64,000 bases of DNA, taken from the NCBI GenBank assembly GCA_002914805.1, contig JXTB01000385.1:61456-125455 (forward strand). Direction: 5' to 3'. Source of the stretch: Parasponia andersonii (taxonomy: Eukaryota; Streptophyta; Magnoliopsida; Rosales; Cannabaceae). Position 1 is the first letter of the stretch, and the number at the start of each line of letters is the position of its first letter. Shown here in pieces: positions 1-12,619 of the stretch. The position numbers and the translations under genes are program-made. Under the pieces are notes generated by a model that saw only the letters and a program-made list of their open reading frames with translations, had not been told where the DNA came from and ran no database searches.

Positions 1-32
1 TAAATATGCTTCGCACAATAATTAATGAAGGT

Positions 33-126
33 CATGAAAAAGCTACTAACACAGACATACTATTTAAAGGACATGTTTACTAATCTGTAAAGAGCATGAA
101 AAAGCTACTAACATAGACATACTATT
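33..126. repeat. 62-bp tandem duplication, second copy split by a solo LTR
   Basis: A 62-bp unit at 33-94 restarts at 95. The second copy runs to 126, is interrupted by the solo LTR at 127-884, and resumes at about 885-920 with the same words (AAAGGACATGTTTACTAATC). The order of events is readable: the tandem duplication came first and the LTR insertion later. Confidence 0.8.
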
Positions 127-884
127 TGTTGATGGAGGTTTTATCAACAATAAATTTATAAAAAATCAAGAGATGTGGCTTGTGTGAATTGAAGTAATAA
201 TCAAAGCAAATAAGGAGAGGGGATTTTTATAGTGGTTCAGCCCTGAAAAAGATGAGCCTACGTCCACTGTTTTCTCACTAATTTATGAATAATGATGAAC
301 ACTCAAGGTTACAATCTCGTCTGGGAATCGGAAAGACCGAAAAGCTATTGAAGGTTACTAACGCCTTAGACTACCTAAACTTGAATTTGCTCTGACTTTT
401 ATTCTCTGTGACTTATTTCTGCCCAGAACTTGATATGATTCTTCGGAACATAAAGCCCCCTTTATATAGATAAAGGTAACCTTATGCCCCTAGGTTCCTT
501 ATGTCTCTAGGATCCTAATTGTATAAACGGGTAACTATACAATTGGGTAACATACAAAAATAATTGGATAACTATTCAAAACGGATAACTAGTTAATCAT
601 AAATAGGAGTCTTCAGTTTCCCTTTCCTTGTAGGTTTCTTCCATAGCATTTATTTGTTTCCCTCTTCTTGTAGGTTTCCTTTATGGCAGTTACGTGTTTT
701 CTTCTTTTCCTGTTTGTCAAGGCAAACTGTACGGAGAAGGTCGCACAAAACCTGTGGAAGAGGTCGCATATAACCATCACGGAAGAGGTCGCATATAACC
801 TTCACGGAAGAGGTCGCATATAACCTTCACGGAGGAGGTCACATATAACCTTTATGCGACCTTTGGATTTTAGACCGCACAACA
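127..884. mobile_element. Solo LTR, 758 bp, TSD CTATT
   Basis: The block starts TGTTGATGG and ends CGCACAACA, so it has TG...CA termini. CTATT flanks it directly at 122-126 and 885-889. This is the expected footprint of an LTR retrotransposon reduced to one LTR by LTR-LTR recombination. There is no internal region, primer site or coding trace. The superfamily (copia or gypsy) cannot be told from the LTR alone. Confidence 0.82.
733..855. repeat. 25-bp tandem repeat inside the solo LTR
   Basis: Units at 756-780, 781-805 and 806-830 share GGAAGAGGTCGCATATAACC and differ by single bases. A diverged unit at 831 and a shorter one at 733 flank them. The units are contiguous with no spacers, so this is a minisatellite within the LTR. 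Confidence 0.85.
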
Positions 885-1360
885 CTATTTAAAGGACATG
901 TTTACTAATCTGCAAAAAAGAAAAAGGAGAAAAAGATTTCCTTTCATGTATAACTAATTTTTATATAAATATGTGAAAGAAAATTATATAGCCTTCCCTA
1001 TTTATTATTTAACATTCCTCTTTATTTTCTTATCTTTCCATTCTGAACTTTTCACTCGTTCCTTTTACAAATTAATAAATATGACCAAAAAGTATAACAA
1101 ATACAAATGACATTATCTACATATGAGAGATCAATTGCAAATTTAGTACAAGCAGACTCAAATCTTGGTAAGCAGTGACTTGTTAGTTGGATTAGAGAGT
1201 CTTTTGTCGGCATTCAAAACTAAAAATTTTCTGACTAACAAATTAATTCAATACAAAGCCCCGTTACCTAAAAACCTAAGTACACATGATGATGAAATTT
1301 TTTTTTGCAATAAATAAAACTTGATCTACGTACAGAGATCCTTGCAAACTTATAGTAGAA

Positions 1361-1412
1361 GCACTCCCCATTAATCATAAGTGATTGAAAATCCCAACCG
1401 AATCCCAGCAGC
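1361..1412 (-). pseudogene. Remnant of the diacylglycerol kinase last exon
   Basis: On the minus strand this reads AAIRL-like sequence joined to FQSLMINGE, which are the beginning and end of the last DGK exon found intact at 32,190-32,348. About 105 bp of the exon middle is missing. The stop codon equivalent (1,361-1,363) reads TGC, and one base is lost at the acceptor junction. The flanking 3' sequence is also homologous. It cannot encode a kinase. It is a relic of a segmental duplication. Confidence 0.75.
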
Positions 1413-2732
1413 TTAAAATAATAAATTTGTAGCTCACTAAAGTAAACTTGTTTTAAAATTGACCCCTCAAACATGAATTAATGGCTGGATATTTACTTAT
1501 CTGTAATAGAGAGAAAAAGAACAAGAAAAGAGAAAGTATTTCACTTTTATATACCAAGTACAACGAGGAAAGAGAATCATAATATCATTGTTTTTATTCT
1601 CCATTAATTCCTTTCTGCTCATTATCTTTTATGGAAAAGTAAACGGTGGCCTGTAAGTTTATATGTACCCGTGAAAAAATAGAACTATTATACATTTTTA
1701 GTGTAACATTTCGAGCTTGCCCTTCTGTAATGATGACCTAAAACAGAAGCATAAGTCTACATAATTAACGACACTTTTACACCCAAAAAAACAAAGAACA
1801 GTTATTTAAAGTTTCATTGATTTTGCTGAAATTAGTTCTCTCAGCCATTAAGACCTCGCAACATATCTCTCAGGCTCGCAGCCATAAATAGTACTTTTCG
1901 CAGTCCATTTTAATTGCTCAAACCTAGTGTACATTTTAACAGACTGATTGCTTCAAAAGAAAGTATACTTTAGAGTCTTCCAATTTTCTATCGCTTTTGT
2001 TTGAAGACAATAAACTTGAACGGTGAATGCTCTTTATACTTCATAATAGAAATTCTAAGTTCAAATCCTTTTTTTTCCCTCTATTGTTACTTCTAGTAAT
2101 TGTTGAAGTCACTCTTAGCCTATTTCATGGCAACTTCAAGCTTTAGAAGAATTACACATTGTCGTATACTTGTTCATCACTCGAGTAATAGGAACATGTT
2201 TTTCAAGGCCAAAATGATGCGAAACACAGCAAATCTAAACTCACGAGGAAACTTGGGAGTTGGGACTAACAAAAATCCGCCAGTGAGTATATGGAATCAT
2301 TCAGGATATGAATTAACGTTAGTCAATAATAGATGTACTGCTAAAAAAAAACCACAATGAGATATATACATTCTATGGTTTCTAAAAAGATTAATTAATT
2401 CATACATGGATGTACCTAGCTAATAATTAATAATTCTAACTACGTTATTGGTATCGTAAAAGCAAAGGGTTTCTTCAAAAATCAGGCCCAAAGTCCATAA
2501 AATCCAAAGAAAAATTAGGTAGATGTCCAAGTTTTAAAATTAGTTTAAATAGATATCCAATTTTTAAAATTTATAGCTATATGTAATAGACAACTAAGGT
2601 GTACAATATTTTTATATTTTTGCCCTTTTTAATATCTCATTTTTTTTTTGCTTTTCACGTTTTTTCCCTTGTCATTCTTTTTCCCTCTCTCTCTCGTCTC
2701 GCACTCTTGCACTCTATCTCTTCGCATACTCT

Positions 2733-3198
2733 CTCATTCTTGATTGAGTTGGGGATTTCGATTTTTATTGCTAACGTGTGTTACTATTATGGTTACTTTT
2801 TTTGTGTGTAATATCGTTTTAGTTAGTGATTAACGATGATTTATTTATTTTTATGTTTTTTTGAGTTATTTTTCTCAATTTGAAATTTTTTCCTCATTGG
2901 TTCATAAATTTTTAGCTATGGTATGTATGATTTATATGTTGGTATATAGAAATATTATGTTTTCTAGGTAGTTTCTTGATTGAATTGGGGATTTTGATTT
3001 TTATTGCTAATATATGTTGCTATTATAATTAATTTTCTATATGATGTTGTTTTAGTTAGTGATTGGTAATGATTTGTTTATTTTTTTTAATGTTCTTTTG
3101 ATATATTTTTCTTGAGTAGAATTATTTTTAGATTGATTTATAAATTTTTAGCTATGGTATATATAATTTGTATGCTGGTATATAGAAATATTATTTCT
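2733..3198. repeat. Tandem duplication of about 230 bp
   Basis: 2,733-2,960 and about 2,971-3,198 share an ordered series of words: TTCTTGATTGA.TTGGGGATTT, TTTTAGTTAGTGATT, AAATTTTTAGCTATGGTAT and GGTATATAGAAATATTAT. The copies differ by many substitutions, so the duplication is not recent. No coding capacity is seen. Confidence 0.75.
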
Positions 3199-6100
3199 TA
3201 GTATATATCTATTTTACACTTTTACGTATTTATTGGTATATATCTAGTTTACAATCTTACATACAATACGAGTTTACAAAAAATATGTCTCACGAGTTTG
3301 TTTTGTTAGAATTCGACATTATATATTTGGAGTTAAAATCCTATATACAATGTAGTAATTTTTATGTAATATTTGCACCCTTCAACAATATTAATAATGT
3401 TAGTTGTTTGTGTACATTGATTTGTGACAAGCATAGATGATTTTTTATTTATATTGTTACAATTGTTCCTTTGTTAGAGGTTATAATTAAGGCAAAAATC
3501 TAATATTGGTTTGCAAATCATAGTTTTGTAGCTTTATTTATAAGATTAGAACTTACTCTTTCGGCAGAAGAACAAGTACGAAAGCAGATTCATTTTGCAT
3601 AGAAAATGATAGTAAGCTACTTTTTTTTTTTAATTTTTTTTCAGGATTTGATATGTAGAATTTTTGCTTTGGTGTATATATTTCTTAACATGATAGATAA
3701 TAATATATACTAGATTTAGTAATACTTTATATGAATTGATTTTAATAATTGTTATAATATGTATTAGTTTCTATTGTTATTTTTTTGATACTATTAATAT
3801 GTATTGGTTAATACAGTTAACTTTTGTACATATTAAGTTCGTAGTATTAATTCAGAGTTTGTTGTCAATTTATCGCAATATTGTTGCAGTTATGGGAAGT
3901 GGAATTTTGGTGACTTTCTGTGTTATTATATTTATGTTGTAGTTAGTAAGTTCAGTTTGAGTTACTATAAGTATGTTTCTTATTTTTTCAAGAACTCGGC
4001 TTATAAACTTACCTATAGTAGTATTATTAATCTAGTTAGAATTCTGGATTATTTTCAAAAGTAACTTATTCTCCATCCAATTATTATTCCAATATTAGCA
4101 TGCCGAAAGAAAAAGATATCTCTTAAAGGATGAGCTCAATAAGAAGAGGCAAGTGAAGTACGGTTAATGTAAACAATATGGCTACAATTCTTGTTGAATT
4201 TTGCATTACGGAAAAGACGAAAAGCCATTTAGAGAGTTAGATTATAATTGATCTGACTTGCAGCTAGTTTTGTTTTCAAGGAGGTTCTTTTTTTTTTTTT
4301 TGTTTTCAAGGAGGTTCTTTTTTTTTTTTTTCTTTTTTCATGTTGCAGATATGTTTGTTTGTCTTAGTATTATCATATTCAGACTTGAGATTTTATTTTT
4401 GTCATTTTCCTTTATTGGTGTTATTACATTTTTAGGTACATTATTTTATTATGTTGCTATATGAACATTTTTTTTTTCTAGTATATCAGTTTATATATCA
4501 ACGACATCTTAATGAATTTCTTCTTAATGTTAGTACTATTTTATGTTTTGTTTGTATACCTAGGTATTTAGAAGTTTTTAATACTAAAATATTTCTATTT
4601 TAGTTTATTTGATTAATGAAAATTTGACTTTTTGAAGAAATTTTTGATATTTCTTATTATAGTATATGAAGATATTTATCTAGTCCATATTCTTATAAAC
4701 CTAGAGTAAAAACTTATTTACTAACTTTTAAGATGGTGCATCTATTGTTATGGTATATAAACATATATCTGTAGCTATATTGTTATGAACCAAGGGCAAA
4801 AACATATATACGCAGTAATGTAGTTATGTTTATTCTGTATTGCCTTGTGAATGTATTCTATTATATTTGAACATATATACTTAGTTCATTTGTTTATGAA
4901 CTATTCAAAATATTATATACTATATAAATAGTATAACTTATATATCATTTTTGTATTTCATTCAAATTTTTATTCATCAAAAAACACATGTCTTATAATG
5001 CAACATTTTTTTTTTTGATAATATATCATCATATGTACCTAATTTACATTTATATATTCCAATGATTAAATTTATATCTACAATTTTTGCACAAATTGTG
5101 ATTATAGTTAATCGTATGAAACATTGGAATAAAAGTTAACAAATGGTAATTATTGACTGAAAAGTGGTCTTTGTCATTTTAAACACTCTATAATTAATGT
5201 TCTAAAAATCCAAATATTCACCATAATGGGCCAATTTAGTAAAACTATATATTTTAAAGAAAACACTTTTAGTTGTGCTGAAAGAAAAATTCATTGTAAC
5301 ATAAAATAGTAGAGTATTTAGTAAATTGTAATTTTACAGTGTTTTGACTTGAAAAAATTATAATAAAATATTTAATAAATTGTATGACTGAATTATTGTG
5401 AATATTAAACGACTAAAATAATTATCATTGTACTATAATGCATATTTATAGAAATAACATATTAATATTTTTTACAATTATGCATATTTGTACGTACTAA
5501 AGATATTAATATTTTTTAAAAAAATTGATATAAAAATAAACTCAATTACATTAATTAGTCAATTAAATTAAATTAATTTTATTTTAATTTACTTTATTTT
5601 CATCTCAATTTAAAATTTCAATAGAAAATCAATTTGATTACTTCAAAATAATTAATATGAAGAGTATTTTAATCAATTATGATTTAAATATATTAATAAT
5701 TTTTTTAAAAAAATTGATATAACAATAAATTTAATTAAATGTGTGATATTTTTTACTTTTAAATTAAGATATTTTAGTCATTATGATTTATTTATTAAAA
5801 AATAATATAAATTTTCGCATAATCTAAAAGTCAAAATTGCCTTAGTTTTAACTGTAATTTTGTTAAAAATTATTGAATAATCTAATTTCTAGATTTTTAC
5901 CAAAACACTTTTAGCTCATAGATTATTCGAAAAATACTTTTAACTTATTAAGAAACTAAACCAAATAACAAACTAAACCAAATTGGATCAATATCTCTTT
6001 TGATTTCTACTTTTCCGTCTCTGGATCGATACGATATTTTCTTCTCTTTTTGGTCATCCTCAAATGATAAAGCTCCGTAGCCAATTTTTGTCAAAAGAAC

Positions 6101-7086
6101 ATCTTATCTCGAGTTACTTCTCGTGTATTCATACTCGTCATGAGTGCTTCAACCCATTTGATGCTAAATATGCCATAATCAGCCCTGTTTTAGAAGTGGA
6201 AAATATCTACCAATTATATACCTACCAATTATATACCAAGTATAAAAACATACATACCATTGGACATATTTTATGAACCATTTTAGTATTCTTAATTTTC
6301 TATTCGACAAACTCTATTGTGAAGTCTCCTTACTTGTTTCTTTCTATTCTTCATAGAAATTTGCTGCAATTAATAGGTTTGGTAATTTTGAATCTATATT
6401 AGAAAATATATACAGCAATTTGAAATTTATGAACCAAATTAGAAAATTTATGAACCATGATAATGTATATAGTTATGTGATCTTTGCTTATAATAAAAGT
6501 TAAAGTTTATGCATGCCCAAAGACAGAACCTATCTACATTTCACTACTTTATGTACCAAATTTTGAATCTATATTCCAAGCAAACGCACTCATGTATTCC
6601 AAAACAGAGACCCAATAACTTGAACACACACACAAACAAAACAGGATATAATAATATATATAACAGCCACTAAAAGTATACATAGACTTTTTTATCATAT
6701 AAATAGCAATAGGGTCTCGTCAGACTAGCTTAGAACACTACCAGAAATAAAATTTCTGAAAGAAACCTCACAAACATAAAATAAAATTGAGTACAAAATA
6801 TTGGGAAAATTGCAATAAACTATATTACTACACTAATAAACTTGGGAAAGCTTTCCAATTAGTTGCCCATAGTAAAACAGCTAGGTTCTGTACGGCAACA
6901 TGTACCGACTCAGAAATTGTTACATGAAACTGTACAAGACTCCTAATTAGTAGGTTCTAGAATTGAGATGGGTTCTACAATTGATGGAATTACAAGATAG
7001 GCATTAGAAACAAGTGACTGATTCTCTGTAAGTGTTTCATGGGAAAATATACCAAGTTTATTTTCTGATCTACTAGAACCTGATAT

Positions 7087-7311
7087 TTATCTACCAAAAC
7101 TCATTTTGTCAAAAACATAAACATATATACCAAAAATCTGTGATATGATGGAGAATGTCAATGGCACTTGAGCTCCCAAACAGAATTCAATAAACATAGA
7201 AGCAGAGTAGAGAGAGTTTGGTACTGCAAAGGCTATTAACAGAGAGGTAACACAAGAGAAAAGAAGAATAAAAGTAAGCATTAAGGGACGAGGGAACATG
7301 TAGTTGGTCAA
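7087..7311 (-). pseudogene. Fragment of an NFD4/nodulin-like MFS transporter
   Basis: The translation contains RPLMLTFILLFSC, then LLIAFAVPNSLYSASM, then FCLGAQVPLTFSIISQIFG. This matches the order of plant NFD4-like (Nodulin-like/MFS) proteins around their late transmembrane helices, where the pattern is LY.AS...GFC.GAQ.PL.F.IISE.FGL. Those proteins have about 550 residues; only about 70 are seen here. No flanking exons are recognisable in about 500 bp on either side. It is probably a captured or decayed piece within the transposon-like region. Family match is from memory of the pattern. Confidence 0.5.
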
Positions 7312-7926
7312 GAATATTTCAGAACCAAAGCCTGAAGTAACTTCCTTATATAAAAATTATGTACCATATACAAAATTATATCTACCAAATACTTATCTAG
7401 TGTTTGAGTTTTAACAGCCTTATAAATTAAGTTGGACGTTATAAGCTTCAAGATTTAATGGTGATTGCTAACTAAATCGCAAGTAAATTACTTCCACATG
7501 GAAATGAGCCATTGACTATTACTGGCGTAATCCCTATGTGTAACCACACAGTGATCAATCCTATATTTCCCATAAACAGATATACATTTACATAACCAAA
7601 ATCCAATGCATTCGAATTGAAAAACCTCAAAAGATGAACCCAAAATAGATATATTAACCAAAAATCAACCAAGTAATATGAACTATGTACCTAGAACTAA
7701 CATGCAATTATATTTATTTAGAGTACATAGCAAATATCGATCATGTTTTCAATTTCATCCCACATAAAACATTATAAACTGAAATCACAATAATCAGGGA
7801 TTGCTATTTACCATATGAATTAAAACAAGACAAATTCGTTTGAATTTTAACTCAATCAACATTAATTAGATTAGGCGATCTATTATATGAACCACAAATT
7901 GTATCACAAAGAAAATTCCTCATAAA

Positions 7927-7927
7927 C

Positions 7928-7960
<33 letters not shown>

Positions 7961-7961
7961 T
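7927..7961. repeat. (GA)n microsatellite
   Basis: A short GA run interrupted by AAA, within the transposon-like region. Confidence 0.85.
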
Positions 7962-8414
7962 AACTATAGGATTGTGGCGTACCTAAGTAGATCTAAATTC
8001 ACAATTCAAATTCAGAGATGACTATGAAGACGAAGATTTTGGTAAACCTCTAATTTAAACTAGAGATTCAAGTTTGAAGTCACAGAATAACAACAGAGAT
8101 GAAAATCCTAGATTTTCTATGGAGATTTTCTAGAGGGAATAGTAATCATAGTCGGCGAAAGAAAATCATTTCAACTGGAATGATTGTGGCCGATAATGTA
8201 GGAAAATTGATGAGAAATCTGTGCGATTGTGGCCGAGAAAATCTAGGAAAGCTAATGAGAAAGTTCGGGTGACAGAGAAAATTAGTGAGAAAATAGTGGG
8301 GGCGAGGGAAGATTTTAGGCTTCAGTGCTTTTGGGCTGGACATTTAGCTATTAAAATTTGGATCTTGGACATACGTGAAGTTATTTTAGGCCCAATTTAA
8401 ATACCCAAGTTCTC

Positions 8415-8836
8415 AAAAATAATACCAAAAATACAATTTTCGTAAAATAATTATTTTTTTCATCAGACATTGAGTAATATTTTTCTAAATATTTTTGTTA
8501 CAAGAAACTAAATTAGTTTCCAGTAATTAAATTATTTTTTTCATCAGTTTCTAGTACCAAATTGGTTTCTAGTTTCTAACAATGAAATTAGTTTCAATTA
8601 ACATTTTTCTCTAATTTTCAATAATAACCTTTATTTTCTAGCTACTGATAATCATATTGGCTTCTTTAGGATCTATTTATTGGTTTCTTTGTTTAATGAA
8701 TTTTTTCTCTAGTTTATCTATTTAGAAACCAATATGGTTTTTGGTTTATAGTAACTAACATATTTAGAAAAATGTCACTAAATGCCGTACGGAAAAATTA
8801 TTTTAGAAAAGTCGTATTTTTGGTATTACTTTTTTA
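8415..8836. mobile_element. MITE with about 40-bp terminal inverted repeats
   Basis: The left end (8,415-8,457: AATAATACCAAAAATAC, later TAAAATAATTATTTTT) is the reverse complement of the right end (8,791-8,836: AAAATTATTTTAGAAAAG, GTATTTTTGGTATTAC). The interior is AT-rich and non-coding, about 420 bp in all. The TSD could not be fixed, so the superfamily stays open; Mutator-like is possible. Confidence 0.6.
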
Positions 8837-8839
8837 AAA

Positions 8840-11509
8840 AGCAGTGTTGTGTGTACGTTTCTTATCGAAAAAGGCAAATTTTGATTTTACAAGGTAATGT
8901 TTTAAAAACAATTGAAAAATACTGGATTTTAAAACTCTTTAAAAAATCTCAAATTTATTTAGAAAAATAGCACTTTTAAAAATATACACTTTTTTAAAGA
9001 AATTAATGAGGTACTTGTGGTAGTGTGTTAATTTACTTGAGATAATGATCTTGATTATTCTAAGTAACTCGATTGATTACCCCTAAGTAACCCGATCAGT
9101 TATCTCAAGAACCTTTGAAAATGTACCAATTTTTTTGGGGGGGGTGGCTTTTTTAAAATATTTTGAAAAGTATTAATTTTCTAAATAAATTTCTGAAAAA
9201 TGATGCTTTTAATAAATTCAGGATTTTCAAAAAGTTTAACCAGCAGAAAATTTTCAATCTTTCAGACTTTGGGCTTGATTTTTATAAAAAGCCCATAAAA
9301 TCCCCAAATGGGCTGAATTTTAAAAAAAATCATGGACTTATTTAGATAATATTATTCTTTAAAAGTTTACTAAGTCAATACCAGGTTTTAAATATATATA
9401 GAAAAATATCACTTTTCTCTTCAAAGTATTTTTCAAAAGTACTCAAAGTAACCAATCAAACGGCAACTAGTCTGATAAAGAGTTTTTTCGTTCTGCCTTG
9501 GGCCTGAGTTAACCATTTTCGTTTAGGTTTTGTTTGGGACATGGATGGATCTAAGAGTTCTTTAATTCAAAAGGCTTACCCTCTTCTAGTACTTTTTCGT
9601 GACTTCTAATTATAATCGTATAAGTATCGGTCACAAAAGGTCACAAAATTTTATAACTTTTATGTTTATCCTAAAATAGTCGCAAAAATCATATTGGTCC
9701 AAATCAGCCCCACAAGTCCAAATCATGTTCTGCTATAGTGGTGATTTAGCCACTGAAAATAGGAAGAAACATGAATATTTTAACACAAAGTAACGTTTCG
9801 GTATTATTCTCAAAATAATACAGCTAGGGATTCTACTTAGTTTATCACTACAGTTAAATTGGTACATTGAAACTTATGAAAAAAATAAAAAATAAGTTGA
9901 ATGTTATTCACCGTATACAAATTATGCTATTAAAAATATTTTTAGTACTTACCACACGTGTGAATAGTGAGGATTCTTGTAAAAATGTCGAATCTACTTT
10001 TATTCTTGGCCTCTTCCGCACGGTATAAGGAAAATTAAGAGGGAAAAACGAATCGACCATGGTCATACTGATTTAACTTGATTTTTGTTGCTTTTAGTCG
10101 ACCATATGACTTTTAAACATAACTATATATATAGAGACAAACCGTTAGTGATTAGCATCGACTTGATAAAACAAAGACTATAATAAGTACCTCAACATCG
10201 TACAAGTCAATTTACTGTCGTAATTGTAACACGAAATAATTTAGCAATTAAGCACTCATCTGATTGCTCTTATTTAGCAATTATACCCCCATTTCGCTTT
10301 TTTTTTTTTTCCCGGTTTTCTTCTTAAATAGAAGTTTTGAAAGTGAATAAATAAATTTGATTGCGTAACTATCATATGAAAACGCGTTTTGATTTCAAGT
10401 CTGACTCGGACTTGGTTTGACAACTCCTTAATTAAATTAGTCCCCGGCCACCTTTGTAATCTAAGCGTTTGTCACCTTATTAAGTATAGCCATAAACTAG
10501 TATATATTATAGTATAATATATAATATAAGCACATATATACATATGTACGTATGATTAGTTGACTTATGTTTCTGCATGGTGAAACTGCAAACAAATTAC
10601 TAGGAGAGTTTCGGTTATTAATTAACCTATTCTTTTTGAATATTCAAATATGAATTAGTGGAAGCATAACCAATTAATTTGTGCGTATATATATATATTA
10701 TATACTACTGCGTCTCTCCCTGCACCGTTCGAATTGTCCAATGTTCAAAGCGTACGCGGTCATATTTATTTTTTCAAGTAAAATCTGAAGAGGAGGTAAA
10801 TTAATTTATTTTTAAAGTACGTAGTGTTTTCGTAGTTAAAAACTTCGAAATGTGTAAAAGAGAATGAAAAGCTTTGGACTTGAATGAGTCAGAAGTACTT
10901 GACTTAGAAATGAATCAAACCTTTTCCATGTATATGTGTCGTAATCTCCTTTGTCATATTGTATGTAATTAGCTCTTGGTAATAAGCTGACTTTGACTCA
11001 GTATATATAACTTGAATATAAATTTTTTTTTTTATGCTTCTTTTGTTTTGGGAGCTGGGGGAATATGGTTTGTAGTTTTGAATTCAATAGTCATTGATTA
11101 GAGTTTTTACTTTATAAATAATTCACTCTTATTCTTAATGAATTGTTTCTATTCTTCTTTAATCGATCAGTTAACTAGATCTGTACTATCTTATTTAAAC
11201 GTTACTCTAAACTCTTTTTTGATTATTATCGAGAAAAATATCATAAGTAGCTCTCGTTTTAAGTTAGGCAGTAAGCGGTTTTCTACCAAAATAAATAAAA
11301 ATAAATAAATATAAATAAAAAGACATTTAACAAATTAAAGCTTTATATATGTCCTGAGAACTACACTTTAAAACTTCATGAGGTCAAGAAGATAATAGGA
11401 ATCATGAGCTTTCCTTTCTTTAATTATATATGAGCATTACAATTTTTTTCGCGGGTGAAATATATATATTCAATTCTTATAAGATCTTCACAAGATAATA
11501 TCTCCCGTT

Positions 11510-11549
<40 letters not shown>

Positions 11550-12560
11550 TAATACACATCTAGACATTTTGATCAGTTCTTCAAGTTGTTCTATATAGTT
11601 CAATCTCGTTCTTTTCTGTTTTGTTCAGTTTTGAGAAACTAGTAGCTTGCGATTATGTTTATCATTTCCTTCTAAAAGAATAAATTATTTCATGCAAATT
11701 ATTAAATGATTCGAGCAACAAAGATTATAATGTCATCTTACTTATATATCAACCTTTGTGCAATACCATGGCCTAGAAAGGAAATTATCAAAATTCTATA
11801 CAATATACACGCATCGAAACTAGGTGAGAATATAAAAGGAGTTCATACAAAAAGCAACAAACGAAGACAAAAAAAATCAAAAAGAACAAAAACAAATCCA
11901 AAAGAAGAAATTCAAGAGAATATCCCTCTCGCGCTCAACAAGCATTGGCATCCAATAGAATACCATCTTGTGCTCAAGTACTCCTAACAGTAAAATTTAT
12001 TGATAAAAAAATAAGAAAATTTCAAAAGTTATATAAAAAAAATAAATATGGCGTTTGTGGCTCATTAAAATTTGACTAGGCAAATGACAGAGTCTATCAA
12101 ATTGATGGTAGCATTCCCCCTAGTTAAAGAAAATACCTCAACAATATTACAGGTATCCCAAGAAAAATTTAGTTAAAAAGTACATCACAACTTGGGAAAA
12201 TTTTATTTATTAATTTTGTTGCTAGCCATTAATGACTTAATGAATGTTTACTAAAGAAAATATTAACTTCTGCTCAAACTTATTGACCAAGAAAAAATAA
12301 TTACCTAATAACTGGAAGAAAAAAAAAATATTTGAGGAGCTCAAAAATGACGTTTATTAGGTTTTTGTGATACCTGTCGTGTTACACACTCTAATTATCA
12401 ACAATTTCTTTGAGCATGAAGCTAGCTAGAAAGTAAAATACACGCTGACCAATAACTATAACTGTCACTATATATATATATATATATGTTACTGCATAAA
12501 CATATCAAGAGTACGTAGTAAAGACTAATTAAAAAGCTTGCGATAGCTCTGATAGGAATC
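8840..12560. other. Intergenic DNA upstream of the GLR gene
   Basis: AT-rich sequence with no supportable gene. ORFs here are short, lack family signal and lie in low-complexity text. (AT)n tracts occur at about 11,512-11,543 and 12,469-12,487. The second lies about 130 bp before the GLR start codon and may sit in its promoter or leader. No TATA box can be called with confidence among the TATATA runs. Confidence 0.5.
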
Positions 12561-12619
12561 TCCTTAACTAGCTAGCTAGCGAGTTTGTAATAATTTTGCT
12601 CAAAAGAAATCTCCTTATC

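Larger units (their letters stand above)
1..1810. repeat. Diverged duplicate of the GLR-DGK 3' intergenic/DGK terminal region
   Basis: Read past the solo LTR, this stretch aligns collinearly with about 31,835-32,700. Shared landmarks are CACAATAATT at about 15 and 31,838, the CATGAAAAAGCTACTAAC-like words at 33 (compare 31,857), the segment about 1,090-1,290 (compare 31,920-32,110), the DGK end at 1,361-1,412, and GTGTAACATTTCGAGCTTGC at about 1,700 (compare 32,480). Divergence by eye is large, roughly a fifth to a quarter of bases, with indels. The window's left edge therefore lies in a copy of the DNA just after the GLR stop codon. Confidence 0.72.
2450..8415. mobile_element. Possible degenerate Mutator-like (MULE) region
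   Basis: At about 4,095-4,260 (+ strand) there is a basic run followed by a decayed CxxC...H...C-like segment (reads KYG, stop, CKQYGYNSC), resembling the zinc-knuckle tail of plant MuDR transposases. The edges share loosely inverted text around AGGCCCA and ATGTCCAAG (about 2,485-2,535 and 8,330-8,390). No intact transposase ORF exists, and TIRs and a 9-bp TSD could not be fixed. Borders and class are inference. Confidence 0.25.

Noticed and set aside
733-855. Regular 25-bp repeats resembling a CRISPR array
   Set aside because: Units are contiguous without spacers, sit inside an LTR, and the DNA is plant nuclear.
2100-2360. 86-codon + strand ORF
   Set aside because: It opens with TTG, not ATG, and no recognisable domain, splice context or repeats support it. 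Left unannotated.
6064-6276. 70-codon ORF as part of a transposase
   Set aside because: No transposase motif is visible, and it overlaps a repeated TACCAATTATATACC word.
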